A DNA stretch of 64,000 nucleotides, from positions 22,072-86,071 of the forward strand of contig JAIESR010000002.1 of assembly GCA_019745775.1 (NCBI GenBank). Direction: 5' to 3'. Position numbers and translations under genes: made by a program. Origin of the DNA: Xanthobacteraceae bacterium (GTDB lineage Bacteria > Pseudomonadota > Alphaproteobacteria > Rhizobiales > Xanthobacteraceae). A model generated the notes under the pieces. That model ran no database searches and had not been told where the DNA came from. It saw nothing but the letters and a program-made list of their open reading frames with translations. Shown in pieces: positions 53,001-61,348 of this stretch; positions within the stretch are counted from its first letter, which is position 1; each line of letters begins with the position of its first letter.

Positions 53001-53210
53001 ATGAAGAAGCACCGCTGCACACAGTGTGGGGGCAAGCTCGGCCTCGGAGTCCGGTTCCGGAATCTCTGGGACGGCTTTTCCTGGGTTCACCTGCGCTTTT
53101 GCAGTGCGTCCTGCGAAGCCCGGAACGAAACGACACGCCGCAGCGCGCATGGCCGCTGGTTCTCCTATTTCGCTGAGAGGACTGCACAAGCCGACAATCG
53201 GCGCGCGTAG
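53001..53210 (+). CDS. Small zinc-ribbon-like protein
   Basis: 69 residues from the ATG at 53001 (GGAGGGGG six bases upstream). Two Cys pairs, CTQCGGKLGLG and FCSASCEARN, form a CxxC...CxxxC ribbon. The rest is Arg-rich and basic. It may bind nucleic acid. The next small gene starts 11 bp later. Confidence 0.65.
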   Translation: MKKHRCTQCGGKLGLGVRFRNLWDGFSWVHLRFCSASCEARNETTRRSAHGRWFSYFAERTAQADNRRA

Positions 53211-53221
53211 CGAGGTCGCCA

Positions 53222-53704
53222 ATGTCAGAAATCGAGTTTCTCCGCCGCGCCGCTCACTGCAAGGAGGCCCTGGAATCCGCCGCCAACGATGCCTCCCGCG
53301 CCGAATGGGCCGCGATGGCCGAGCAATGGCAGCGGCTGGCCGACGAAGCCGCGAAGGTCGAACAGAAGCGGGCCAAGCGAGGGGCGGTACGCAACCCGCG
53401 CCGGAGGCTTGGCACAGGACTGACGTCTGAGCCGATCAAGAACACTGCTGAGCTTCGCGGCGCGGCTGTGTCATTTCTCGACCAATCCCGCCGCCGCGAT
53501 CCAGCGCTCCCACGTCGATGCGATCAGAGCTTGCGCATCGGCCTTCGAGTCAGTCGCGCCGGACACGGAGAATCCGCTTGGGCCGGCCGCCATGGTGAAT
53601 GTCCAGCGCCAGTCTTCGCGTTTGTTGGACGGATGAGACTTGTTACTCCACAGCGTGGCAATGCGCACGTCGCCCGCCATCACATCGATCTGTGTGCCGC
53701 TTAA
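53222..53704 (+). CDS. Small helical-hairpin protein with an open 3' extension
   Basis: The first ~60 residues (MSEIEFLRRAAHCKEALESA ... WAAMAEQWQRLADEAAKVEQKRAKR) match the pattern of the proteins at 40290 and 45394-45794. The frame then stays open to 53704 but overlaps a better minus-strand gene (53471-53731), so the true protein may have lost its stop codon or the tail may be non-functional. GAGGT lies 7 nt upstream. Confidence 0.55.
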   Translation: MSEIEFLRRAAHCKEALESAANDASRAEWAAMAEQWQRLADEAAKVEQKRAKRGAVRNPRRRLGTGLTSEPIKNTAELRGAAVSFLDQSRRRDPALPRRCDQSLRIGLRVSRAGHGESAWAGRHGECPAPVFAFVGRMRLVTPQRGNAHVARHHIDLCAA

Positions 53705-53731
53705 TCCACGGGCGCAATAAACAAGTGCCAT
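53471..53731 (-). CDS. Small hypothetical protein
   Basis: 86 residues from the ATG at 53731 (MALVYCARGLSGTQIDVMAG ... DWRWTFTMAAGPSGFSVSGA ... QALIASTWERWIAAAGLVEK). The composition and the W.W.F..GF..G pattern look like a folded small protein. A longer frame to 53947 is rejected because it crosses a terminator hairpin. Overlaps the tail of the convergent gene. Confidence 0.55.
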   Translation of the reverse strand: MALVYCARGLSGTQIDVMAGDVRIATLWSNKSHPSNKREDWRWTFTMAAGPSGFSVSGATDSKADAQALIASTWERWIAAAGLVEK

Positions 53732-53797
53732 CAAGCCCCCGTGATTCACAGCAACCGACCCGAACAACAGGATGAGAGGTCGGCGAAATTGAATACG

Positions 53798-53833
53798 AAA
53801 AAAGCCCGTCGAGCTGAGTTGGCCGGGCGGGCT
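53798..53833 (-). terminator. Rho-independent terminator (leftward)
   Basis: On the minus strand AGCCCG..CGGGCT closes a stem-loop, followed directly by TTTTTTCG. It would end a transcript coming from about 53.9-54.1 kb, where no gene is recognised, so an unannotated short RNA or a lost gene is possible. Confidence 0.6.
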
Positions 53834-54145
53834 CCTTCCGTCGCTATCCGCCAGGGCCTTACTTAGCAGTTCGGGCTTCTGACATGCACGGAAGCAGAAC
53901 TCTTCGGCCGGAGTGATGTTCCATTCAGCGGCGGGGCCCCGTTCCATTTTACAGTTGTTCTATGTAGTTAGCCCTGCGCCCGCTGGGAGTACGACAGCGG
54001 AATAGCCACACCTTCTTGCTAGCGCCTGTATCTGCTTGAAGGGCAATCTTGTGGAGCAATGGGTACCAATGGCAGCAAAAAAGTTACTTGAGCAGGAACC
54101 GGGTTGCAGCCTACTTTTTGCGTCTCGCAAACAATCTCTGGTCAG

Positions 54146-55498
54146 ATGACCACCGCACTCAAGTCTTTCATTTCCTCCGACGCGGATTTGTCGACCCTCT
54201 TGGCATCGATTGTCGAGTCGAGTGATGACGCCATCATTAGCAAAGACCTCAACGGCATTGTTTCGTCTTGGAATAAAGCTGCCGAACGTATTTTCGGTTA
54301 CACCGCAGAGGAAGCTATCGGTCGGCACATCACGTTCCTGATCCCCGCGGAACGTCACCCCGAGGAATCCGGCATCATCGACGCCATCCGGCGCGGCGAG
54401 CACATCGACCACTACGAGACCGTGCGCAGGCGCAAGGACGGGACCGAGATCGACGTTTCGCTGACGGTATCGCCGATCAGAAACGCATCAGGACACGTGG
54501 TGGGTGCATCAAAGATTGCTCGCGACGTCACTGAGCAGAAGCGTGCTCTGGAGATCGTTCGCAAGGCGGACAAAGAGCTACGTGATTTCGTCGAAAACGC
54601 GAACGTCGGAATGCATTGGGTCGGCCCAGATGGAATAATTATTTGGGCGAATAGAAGTGAGCTTGAGATGCTTGGTTATTCTGCGGACGAGTATATCGGT
54701 CATCACATCGCCGATTTTCACGCAGACCGGCCGGTGATCGAGGACATCCTTCGTCGGCTGACCGAGCGTGAGACGCTGGTCAACTATGGTGCGCGTCTTC
54801 TGTGCAAGGACGGCTCCACCCGGGACGTAACCATCAACTCAAGCGTCTATTGGGAGGGCGACAAGTTCATTCACACTCGGTGCTTCACGCGCGACGTTTC
54901 CGAGCGAAGAGCGTTTGAACAGCGTATCCAGCTATTGGGACGTGAGGCCGAACACCGAGCCAAGAATGTGTTGGCGACTGTGCAGGCCATCGTTCACCTC
55001 ACTCAGGCTGATAGCGCGGATGCGGTCAAGAAGGCCATCGCCGGACGTATTCGGGCGCTTGCCAATGTCCATGCGCTATTCGCGAACCCGCAATCGGGAG
55101 GTGCTGAACTGCGCGCGCTCGTTGAGCAAGAACTGTTGCCCTATTATAAGGGTAACAGCAAACCGTTCGAGACGCATGGTCCGAAGGTCTTGCTGAAATC
55201 GGACATCGCGCAAACAATGGCGGTCGCCCTTCACGAACTCGCAACGAATGCCGCCAAATATGGTGCTCTGTCGACAACCACTGGCTGCGTCCGGGTGGAG
55301 TGGTCATTCGTCGCCGACGAGGTCCTGCTCCTTCGATGGACCGAAACGTGCGGTCCGCCAGTGCAGCCGCCAACGCGAACAGGGTTCGGCACGCGCGTGA
55401 TTGAGAACATGATCGGCCAGATCGGCGGCATGATGCGATCTCATTGGCGACCCGATGGGCTGGCTTGTGAGATCGTATTGACCGGCGTTGGCGGTTAA
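54146..55498 (+). CDS. PAS-PAS HWE-family sensor histidine kinase
   Basis: About 450 residues, soluble. PAS 1 (about 15-140: ASIVESSDDAIISKDLNGIVSSWNKAAERIFGY) and PAS 2 (about 155-270: FVENANVGMHWVGPDGIIIWANRSELEMLGY). The HWE kinase core has the phospho-acceptor His in GREAEHRAKNVLATVQAI, the N box HELATNAAKYGAL, WTETCGPPV and GFGTRVIENMI. HWE kinases in alphaproteobacteria often phosphorylate PhyR, the partner of NepR. No receiver gene is adjacent. The ATG at 54146 is the better start than 54104. It lies in the insert that splits the prophage remnant. Confidence 0.92.
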   Translation: MTTALKSFISSDADLSTLLASIVESSDDAIISKDLNGIVSSWNKAAERIFGYTAEEAIGRHITFLIPAERHPEESGIIDAIRRGEHIDHYETVRRRKDGTEIDVSLTVSPIRNASGHVVGASKIARDVTEQKRALEIVRKADKELRDFVENANVGMHWVGPDGIIIWANRSELEMLGYSADEYIGHHIADFHADRPVIEDILRRLTERETLVNYGARLLCKDGSTRDVTINSSVYWEGDKFIHTRCFTRDVSERRAFEQRIQLLGREAEHRAKNVLATVQAIVHLTQADSADAVKKAIAGRIRALANVHALFANPQSGGAELRALVEQELLPYYKGNSKPFETHGPKVLLKSDIAQTMAVALHELATNAAKYGALSTTTGCVRVEWSFVADEVLLLRWTETCGPPVQPPTRTGFGTRVIENMIGQIGGMMRSHWRPDGLACEIVLTGVGG

Positions 55499-55619
55499 CT
55501 TGCCTCTGGTTTCCAGAGGCAGGAGGCTGCTGACGATGCTTGCGGCCCGGCCGGGTGCGGGGAAGAGTCGATCCGCGAGCGCACGGGAGTTCTCCCCGCC
55601 CCTCGTCTGCCTCATGCCT

Positions 55620-56939
55620 TTACTGTTCTCCCGCGTTACTTTCGAATTCTTCCATCAAATCGTTGAACGTCCGGGGCTTGAGCAATTCGGCAACCGGATC
55701 GTTCTTCGGCTCGGCGAGCGTCATCGCGCGGTAGCCGATGGCGCTGACCTTGAAGCCGTCGGCGGAATGCGATGCCCAGTCGTGGCGCGGGCGATCGCGG
55801 AACGTCCGTGTCCGCTCGTCGAACTCGGCGCGATATTGGCGCAGCGCCTCGAGCCCGTCGGCGCACTTCATGCGGTCGAACCACGCGCGCGGCAGGATGA
55901 GGCGTGCCGCGTTGATACCGTCCTCGATCTTGGTCTGCGGCAGCACGCGCACCTGGCGGCCGCTGTTGGCGAGATGCTCGACGCGGGAGCGCCCGGAGAT
56001 CAATTCCCTCGCCTTGGCGTCATGCGGCAGGAAATCGACGCCGTAGCGATAGGGCTTCGATGACAGCACGGCGAGATAGTGGTCGAGCTTGTGTCCATGG
56101 GCCTCGTAGTGGTCGATATAGTGCACCTCTTCGCCCACGGCCTGGAAGAACCAGATCGCAGTCGAATCGCCGATGCCGAGATCCCATGCGGTGTGCACCG
56201 GTATCGCGTCATCATACGGCACATCCGTGATGCGGCCTTGCCGCTCCACTTCCGCGAGATCGCGGCCGAAATAGGCGCCGACGACGGCGGCGTCGAAAGA
56301 GCACTCGAATTCCTGTGCGTATTGCTCCGCGGTCATGTCGCGCCGTGCGTCGGCGAGCTCCCCGGGCGGCAGCAGACCGGTCTCGGAGGCCTTGAGCATC
56401 ACCGAGTACCAGGCCGGATCGCCCTGCGCCTGCTGCCAGACCCGGAAGAATTCGTTGCGGCCTTTTGGCGTGCCAATAAACGTTGCCCAACCCTGCCGGT
56501 CTGCAAGCATCGGCCGGATCACCTCGCCCCACACCGACGGACGCATGTCGGCGTATTCGTCGAGCACGACGCCGTCGAGATAAGGCCCGCGCAGGCGGTT
56601 CGGATTGTCGGCACCGTGGATACGGAAGCGCGCGCCGTTCATCAGCTCGACCCAGAGTTCGCTCTCGCTCTTGACTCTGATGGACGATCCAGCGAACCGC
56701 TTGAGATATTCCCAGGCCACTTCCTTGGCCTGCGCCAGGAACGGCGCGACATATGCATACTGGCCGTGCGGCCTAGTCAGACTCAGCGCGCGGCTGATCT
56801 CGTCATTGATGCAGGCGACGGTCTTGCCGGCACGGCGATGCGCGACCAGCACCGCCCAGCGCTGGCCGCGCTGATGGTACGGGACAAACAATTGGCGCGG
56901 CGCATAGCCAAGCCCGACTACTCTTGCGACGGCTGCCAT
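55620..56939 (-). CDS. Phage terminase large subunit
   Basis: DNA-packaging motor of 439 residues. The ATPase domain has Walker A-like VLVAHRRAGKT (about residue 31-41) and Walker B GVVLDEYADM. The C-terminal RNase H-like nuclease has TAWDLGIGDSTAIWFF and acidic residues further on. The motifs look intact. It overlaps the upstream small gene by 22 bp. A portal gene would normally follow directly, but 3.6 kb of other genes intervene here. Confidence 0.92.
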   Translation of the reverse strand: MAAVARVVGLGYAPRQLFVPYHQRGQRWAVLVAHRRAGKTVACINDEISRALSLTRPHGQYAYVAPFLAQAKEVAWEYLKRFAGSSIRVKSESELWVELMNGARFRIHGADNPNRLRGPYLDGVVLDEYADMRPSVWGEVIRPMLADRQGWATFIGTPKGRNEFFRVWQQAQGDPAWYSVMLKASETGLLPPGELADARRDMTAEQYAQEFECSFDAAVVGAYFGRDLAEVERQGRITDVPYDDAIPVHTAWDLGIGDSTAIWFFQAVGEEVHYIDHYEAHGHKLDHYLAVLSSKPYRYGVDFLPHDAKARELISGRSRVEHLANSGRQVRVLPQTKIEDGINAARLILPRAWFDRMKCADGLEALRQYRAEFDERTRTFRDRPRHDWASHSADGFKVSAIGYRAMTLAEPKNDPVAELLKPRTFNDLMEEFESNAGEQ

Positions 56940-57217
56940 GTGAATGAAATCGATCCGTCTTGCTTGTCGGGCAACTGGCCGTCGACGCTGGTCAGCCGCG
57001 CGTGCACATAGGGCAGCGCCGCCTTTGCCATCGCGTCGCGCCGCGCGTCGTCCTGCATGGGGTCGCGCATCACGCGCAACATGTAGTCGAGCGGCGATTC
57101 GGTTGCTGCGACAGCAACTGCCGTTGCCGCCTCGCCTGAACCGTCATCAGTTGCGCGGCTTGCGGCGGCTTGTTGACCGGCGCGCTGGCTGTCAAGAACC
57201 ATTTCATTTCCATTCAT
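56918..57217 (-). CDS. Probable phage terminase small-subunit-like protein
   Basis: 99 residues. The central part SPLDYMLRVMRDPMQDDARRDAMAKAALPYVHARL is typical of the small protein before terminase large subunits in alphaproteobacterial prophages. An Ala/Thr-rich N-terminus precedes it. The 22-bp overlap with the large subunit gene supports the assignment. Confidence 0.75.
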   Translation of the reverse strand: MNGNEMVLDSQRAGQQAAASRATDDGSGEAATAVAVAATESPLDYMLRVMRDPMQDDARRDAMAKAALPYVHARLTSVDGQLPDKQDGSISFTWQPSQE

Positions 57218-57398
57218 TCACGAGAGAAGTGGGCCGCCCGGACGTTCTCAGTACGTTTCTATGGGAGGTTGGCCGTCCGAGCGGCCCGTTCCGACAGGCG
57301 ATGGGAGAAACCGCCCGTCGGAAAACAAAACCAACGGCATGAAGCGCATCGCGGAAATGCGTCGCCGAAATGCTTCGAATGAAAGCGGGGAACGAAAA

Positions 57399-57427
57399 CG
57401 CCCCGCACGGATGTCTCCGGCGGGGCG
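57399..57427 (-). terminator. Rho-independent terminator (leftward)
   Basis: CGCCCCGC (57399-57406) pairs with GCGGGGCG (57420-57427). On the minus strand TTTTCGTTCC follows. It lies in a 516-bp stretch (57218-57733) without a recognised gene, so the transcript it ends is unknown. Confidence 0.6.
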
Positions 57428-57644
57428 CAATCGTTCACAGTGGATATCCTGCGTTATGCGCGCATCGGCGCTCGGGGTCAATCCGAAATGCTGAGCTATC
57501 ATCAGAAGTCGTATGATAACGTGAGCGCGAAGCGTGAAGGCCATCCAAGAAAACGCTGTCGGATGGGCGCTCCTTGCACGTTTCGCTATCACAAGAAAAA
57601 TGCAGTCGCGCCGGCGCCCGGGGACGCATTTCGAGAGGACAAGG

Positions 57645-57669
57645 GGAACGGAGCGAGCGAGCGACCGTT
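57645..57669 (+). promoter_or_regulatory. EcfG-type promoter (perfect consensus)
   Basis: GGAAC (57645-57649), 16 bases, CGTT (57666-57669), 65 bases before the ATG of the exported protein at 57734. Apart from this site and the hairpin at 57399, nothing is recognised in 57218-57733. Confidence 0.75.
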
Positions 57670-57733
57670 GTATCCATGAGTCGCGATCCCAATCCTTGCG
57701 TCCAGGCAACTTGAACAAATTCTGGAGACGAAC

Positions 57734-58066
57734 ATGAGAATGCCCGTCAAGACACTCACCGCCGTCGCTATGGCGGCCATTCCGCTCGCCGCTCCCGCCG
57801 CTGCGGCACCGCTCGCCCAACCGCTGACGCTGGGCCAAGTTGATGCCGGGTCGCTTGAGCAGGTTCAATATGGCCGATGGGATCGCCGCCGCTACCGCGG
57901 CGGATGGTACGCCTATGGCGCGGCGCCTGGTCCCATCGCGCGTTCCGGCCCGCGCCGCTGGAACTACGGCAACGGCTCTGCCGCCACGGGCTCGGGCTCA
58001 TGGCGGGGATGCCCGGGAGGCGACCGGGTCCTGTCGAGCGGCTATCCGAGCTGGATGTGCCGATAG
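57734..58066 (+). CDS. Small exported Gly/Arg/Tyr-rich protein
   Basis: 110 residues. Signal peptide LTAVAMAAIPLAAPAAAAPL. The mature part has QYGRWDRRRYRGGWYAYGAA and a Cys pair near the end (WRGCPGG... SWMCR). GGAG lies 6 nt before the ATG. Perfect EcfG-type promoter upstream. Similar short exported proteins are abundant in rhizobia, with no known role. Confidence 0.75.
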   Translation: MRMPVKTLTAVAMAAIPLAAPAAAAPLAQPLTLGQVDAGSLEQVQYGRWDRRRYRGGWYAYGAAPGPIARSGPRRWNYGNGSAATGSGSWRGCPGGDRVLSSGYPSWMCR

Positions 58067-58229
58067 CGCCAAGCAGGCGGACCTGAGGCGAGAGGCGCCC
58101 TGCGGCGCCTTTTGCAATGTCTCCTGTTTTTCCTGATCCAGCCGGAACAGAATTCGGAATTGGGGGATTGTTTCAACAACTTGCATTAAGCCGGCACGAG
58201 AGGGGATGCACAACCGGAGGGTGGCGACA

Positions 58230-58418
58230 ATGCCGCTCGGACACGCGCGCCTCGACCACGGGGTGCGGAAAAAGATCAGAGAGTTGCTTCGGCGCCTCTA
58301 CCATCACTGGCTGACGCAGCCAGTACCTGACCGCGTCACCGCGGCGGTTCCACAAGCCGATAGTCACCTCACCGCGGGATCGAGGGACCAGGCCCCGTCG
58401 GATCGCAAGATGCCCTAA
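58230..58418 (+). CDS. NepR-like anti-sigma protein
   Basis: 62 residues from the ATG at 58230 (GGAGGG 8 nt upstream). The core GVRKKIRELLRRLYHHWLTQ followed by PVPDRVTAAV follows the NepR pattern (I-x2-x-LR-x-[LM]Y-x5-QPVPDR). NepR binds and holds the sigma factor EcfG until phosphorylated PhyR removes it. No ecfG or phyR is in this window, so it would be a second, orphan copy. The segment after PVPDR (VPQADSHLTAGSRDQ) lacks the usual FxxLLxxLD, so EcfG binding may be altered. Confidence 0.7.
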   Translation: MPLGHARLDHGVRKKIRELLRRLYHHWLTQPVPDRVTAAVPQADSHLTAGSRDQAPSDRKMP

Positions 58419-58621
58419 ATTCCGTTCCCCGCCTCGCCCGCCGGTTGCGGCGCAAGCGATCTTCCAGGATGCTCCGTTGTCCGAACGTCTAATCAGGAAC
58501 GCGGTCGGCGCGCCTTGCTTCCTCGTAGTTCCTTGATTCCACTTCGACAGGCGCGGCAATAATGGAATCGAAACCTTCGAGCCTACCCGAGAGAAGCGGT
58601 TATACTTTGGAAGATGTAGCC

Positions 58622-58646
58622 GGAACATTTTGTTCCCCGCCGCGTT
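58622..58646 (+). promoter_or_regulatory. EcfG-type promoter (perfect consensus)
   Basis: GGAAC (58622-58626), 16 bases, CGTT (58643-58646), 36 bases before the ATG at 58683. Confidence 0.78.
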
Positions 58647-58682
58647 TTTGGCTCGCGTTTACCTGCGTGAGGGAGACCGCCG

Positions 58683-58913
58683 ATGGGCAATATCGTTCCG
58701 TTCTTGCGAAACAGCGCCTTCGGACCGCAAGAAATCCAGGCGATGTCACAGGCGCTCGATGAGGTGTGCACGTCGCTTCAGGTGCCTCACGGCGATAATG
58801 AGGTGAGACGCGTCATCGCAGAACGCATCATCTCGCTGGCCCAACAAGGCGAATGTACGGCGGCACGGCTTCGCGATCGCCTCCTCCAAGATTCGCGCCG
58901 CAGCGTAGCCTGA
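58683..58913 (+). CDS. Small conserved hypothetical protein
   Basis: 76 residues (MGNIVPFLRNSAFGPQEIQA, MSQALDEVCTSLQ, RRVIAERIISLAQQGECTAARLRDRLLQ), helical and soluble. I recall similar proteins in rhizobia (FGPexixAM.xAxdxxc), function unknown. GAGGGAG lies about 8 nt before the ATG. Perfect EcfG-type promoter upstream. Confidence 0.78.
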   Translation: MGNIVPFLRNSAFGPQEIQAMSQALDEVCTSLQVPHGDNEVRRVIAERIISLAQQGECTAARLRDRLLQDSRRSVA

Positions 58914-59046
58914 CGCCGCTTCCGGCTCGCCGCTGAATTTGCCGCCAAGAACGTTCCGAAGCCGGCTAGGCGGCGCCGCCCGCACCTGGGTTGAGCACAC
59001 ACGCCCTGCGGTCCTGATGTCGCTCAGGAACAGCAAAGCCTTCAAT

Positions 59047-59071
59047 GGAACATTGGATACCGGCGCGCATT
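59047..59071 (+). promoter_or_regulatory. Possible EcfG-type promoter, one mismatch
   Basis: GGAAC (59047-59051), 16 bases, CATT (consensus CGTT), 30 bases before the ATG of the DUF892 gene. Good spacing; one mismatch in the -10. Confidence 0.45.
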
Positions 59072-59101
59072 ACGAATCATCGCAACCGGAGAACCAGTTA
59101 C

Positions 59102-59614
59102 ATGGCCAAGAAAGCAAAGCAGCAGGAGAAGCAGCTCGACGAGTTGTTCCACGAAACGCTGAAGGACATCTATTACGCAGAGAAGAAGCTTCTCACCGCG
59201 CTGCCGAAGATGGCGAAGGCCGCTCAATCAGAAGATCTGGCGGCCGCCTTCGAAAAGCACGCAACGGAGACCGAGGCTCAAATCGAGCGCCTTGAACAGG
59301 TGTTCGCCATGATCGACGAGACGCCGAAGGGCAAGACCTGTGAGGCGATCAATGGTCTTGTCGACGAAGGCAAGGAGATCATGTCCGACTTCAAGAACTC
59401 GCCGGCACACGACGCCGGGCTTCTGGCCGCGGCCCAGGCGGTCGAGCATTACGAGATTTCCCGCTACGGCACGCTGCGCACATGGGCCGAGAAGCTCGGG
59501 CTGAACGATGCGGTGGCGTTGCTCGAAGCGACGCTCGAGGAAGAGAAGAAGACCGACAAAGCGCTCACGCAACTTGCCGAAGCGGCCGTCAACGATATGG
59601 CGGAAGCGGCATAA
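59102..59614 (+). CDS. DUF892 (YciE/YciF) ferritin-like protein
   Basis: 170 residues from the ATG at 59102. Four-helix ferritin-like bundle with the expected Glu/His set (LKDIYYAEKKLL, FEKHATETEAQIERLEQVF, AVEHYEISRYGTL, LEEEKKTDKALT), which can hold a di-metal site. YciF-type proteins are induced by osmotic and oxidative stress in bacteria. A paralogue lies at 62868. The Rieske-FAD gene follows 76 bp later. Confidence 0.93.
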   Translation: MAKKAKQQEKQLDELFHETLKDIYYAEKKLLTALPKMAKAAQSEDLAAAFEKHATETEAQIERLEQVFAMIDETPKGKTCEAINGLVDEGKEIMSDFKNSPAHDAGLLAAAQAVEHYEISRYGTLRTWAEKLGLNDAVALLEATLEEEKKTDKALTQLAEAAVNDMAEAA

Positions 59615-59690
59615 CAATGCGGCGTTGGGCGGCGGCGAGTGAATTGAAACGATGTGCGGCCGGCCTTGGCAGCAACCAAGTAGGTAGGTC

Positions 59691-61211
59691 GTGAACGCAT
59701 TCGATGAACGGAGCCGCTCGCTCTGGATGGATACCACGGTGGCGGATGCCCCGCCCCTCCGGGAAGATGCGCGAGCCGACACAGTGGTGATCGGCTCGGG
59801 CATCGCGGGCCTGTCGATTGCTTACGAGCTCGCGCTGCAAGGCCAGAAAGTCGTAGTGCTTGATCGCGGCCGGATTGCCGGCGGCATGAGCGCGCGCACG
59901 TCCGCGCATTTGACCCCGCAATGCGACGACGGCTTTCAAGCGCTGACCGACCTGCGCGGCCTCGATGGTGCCAAGGTCTTTTACGAGAGCCACGCCGCGG
60001 CTGTCGATCGGATCGAAGCGATCCAGGAGGAGGAATCGATCGCCTGTCGCTTCCGGCGAGTCAATGGCTATCTGTTCCCCGCGATCGGCACGGACCCCGC
60101 AGAAGAGATAACGCCGGAGTTGGAAGCGACCAAAAAAGTCGGGATGCCGATCGAACGTCACACCGGCTTGCCGTTCAAAGGCCAGGAAACGACGCGCTGC
60201 CTGCGCTACCCTGGTCTCGCGACCTTTCACCCGCTGCGATACCTGCGGGGCGTCGCCACCGCATTGGCCAAGCGCGGCGTCGAACTGTTCGCCGACACGC
60301 CGGTGACAGCGGTGGAAGAGAAGGACGGCGCGGTCTCCGTTCGTACCGCCAGCAATGTCACGATCAGTGCCGCGAACGCCGTGGTCGCCACCAATTCGCC
60401 GATTAACGATCGCTTCGCGCTGCACACCAAGCTCGCGCCCTATCGCACCTATGCGATGGCGATCACCATGCCGCCAGACCTCATCGAGGATGCGCTCTAC
60501 TGGGACACGCTCGATCCCTATCATTATGTGCGCGTCGAGCCCGGCCGCGGCGACACGCGATACCTTATTGTCGGGGGCGCCGATCACAAGACCGGCGAGG
60601 CCGACGACGGCTGGGCGAGGCTCGAAGGCCTCGAGTCGTGGATTAGGGGGCTACTGCCGCCGCTCGGCAACGTCACGCATCGATGGTCAGGGCAGGTGCT
60701 CGACACCATCGACTTCGCCGCATATATCGGACGTAATCCGGGCAACGAGCATGTGTACGTACACACCGGCGACTCCGGCCAGGGCCTCACCCATGGCGTG
60801 GTGGCGGGTATACTGCTCTCACGCCTAATAATCGGCGAAAAGTGTCCGTGGGCCGAATTCTACGAGCCGTCGCGTGCTACGCTCTCCGCGGCCAAGAACT
60901 TCATTGTTGAGAACGTCACAGCGGTAAAGAATTTCGCGGAATACGTTGCGCCGGGCGAATTGAAATCAGTCGACGAACTCAAGCCCGGCCATGGCGCCAT
61001 CATCCGCGAAGGGCTGCGCAAGGTCGCGGCGTTCCGCGACAATCACGGCCGCGTCCACCGCCTGTCGGCTTCCTGCACTCATGTAGGCTGTCACTTGCAC
61101 TGGAATTCGTTGGAGCGGTGCTGGGACTGTCCCTGCCATGGCTCTCATTTTTCTATAGACGGAACTCCACTCAATGCGCCCGCGGTGGCGCCGCTCCAGG
61201 AGATCGACTAG
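59691..61211 (+). CDS. FAD-dependent oxidoreductase with a C-terminal Rieske [2Fe-2S] domain
   Basis: 506 residues from the GTG at 59691. Residues ~28-390 are a DadA-like FAD oxidoreductase (TVVIGSGIAGLSIAYELALQGQKVVVLDRG; GGMSARTSAHLTPQCDDGF; HTGDSGQGLTHGVVAG). The C-terminal ~90 residues are a Rieske domain with both ligand pairs, CTHVGCHL (Cys/His) and CPCHGSHFS (Cys/His). The enzyme could pass electrons between the flavin and the cluster; the substrate is unknown. It probably shares a transcript with the DUF892 gene. Confidence 0.92.
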   Translation: MNAFDERSRSLWMDTTVADAPPLREDARADTVVIGSGIAGLSIAYELALQGQKVVVLDRGRIAGGMSARTSAHLTPQCDDGFQALTDLRGLDGAKVFYESHAAAVDRIEAIQEEESIACRFRRVNGYLFPAIGTDPAEEITPELEATKKVGMPIERHTGLPFKGQETTRCLRYPGLATFHPLRYLRGVATALAKRGVELFADTPVTAVEEKDGAVSVRTASNVTISAANAVVATNSPINDRFALHTKLAPYRTYAMAITMPPDLIEDALYWDTLDPYHYVRVEPGRGDTRYLIVGGADHKTGEADDGWARLEGLESWIRGLLPPLGNVTHRWSGQVLDTIDFAAYIGRNPGNEHVYVHTGDSGQGLTHGVVAGILLSRLIIGEKCPWAEFYEPSRATLSAAKNFIVENVTAVKNFAEYVAPGELKSVDELKPGHGAIIREGLRKVAAFRDNHGRVHRLSASCTHVGCHLHWNSLERCWDCPCHGSHFSIDGTPLNAPAVAPLQEID

Positions 61212-61348
61212 TGACAGCCTGCGTGCGTCGGGCTTGGCCGCAGTCGTCAGCTCGCCGCCTTACGCTTTAGGCCCTTCCGACCACGTCGTTCACCGACACG
61301 AGGGGCGCAAGCTATCACATCGCATACAAGAGAGTTGACGGTTCTACT

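Noticed and set aside
54096..54130. GGAAC upstream of the HWE kinase as a possible EcfG site
   Set aside because: The bases at the -10 position are TTTT, not CGTT, with either spacing.
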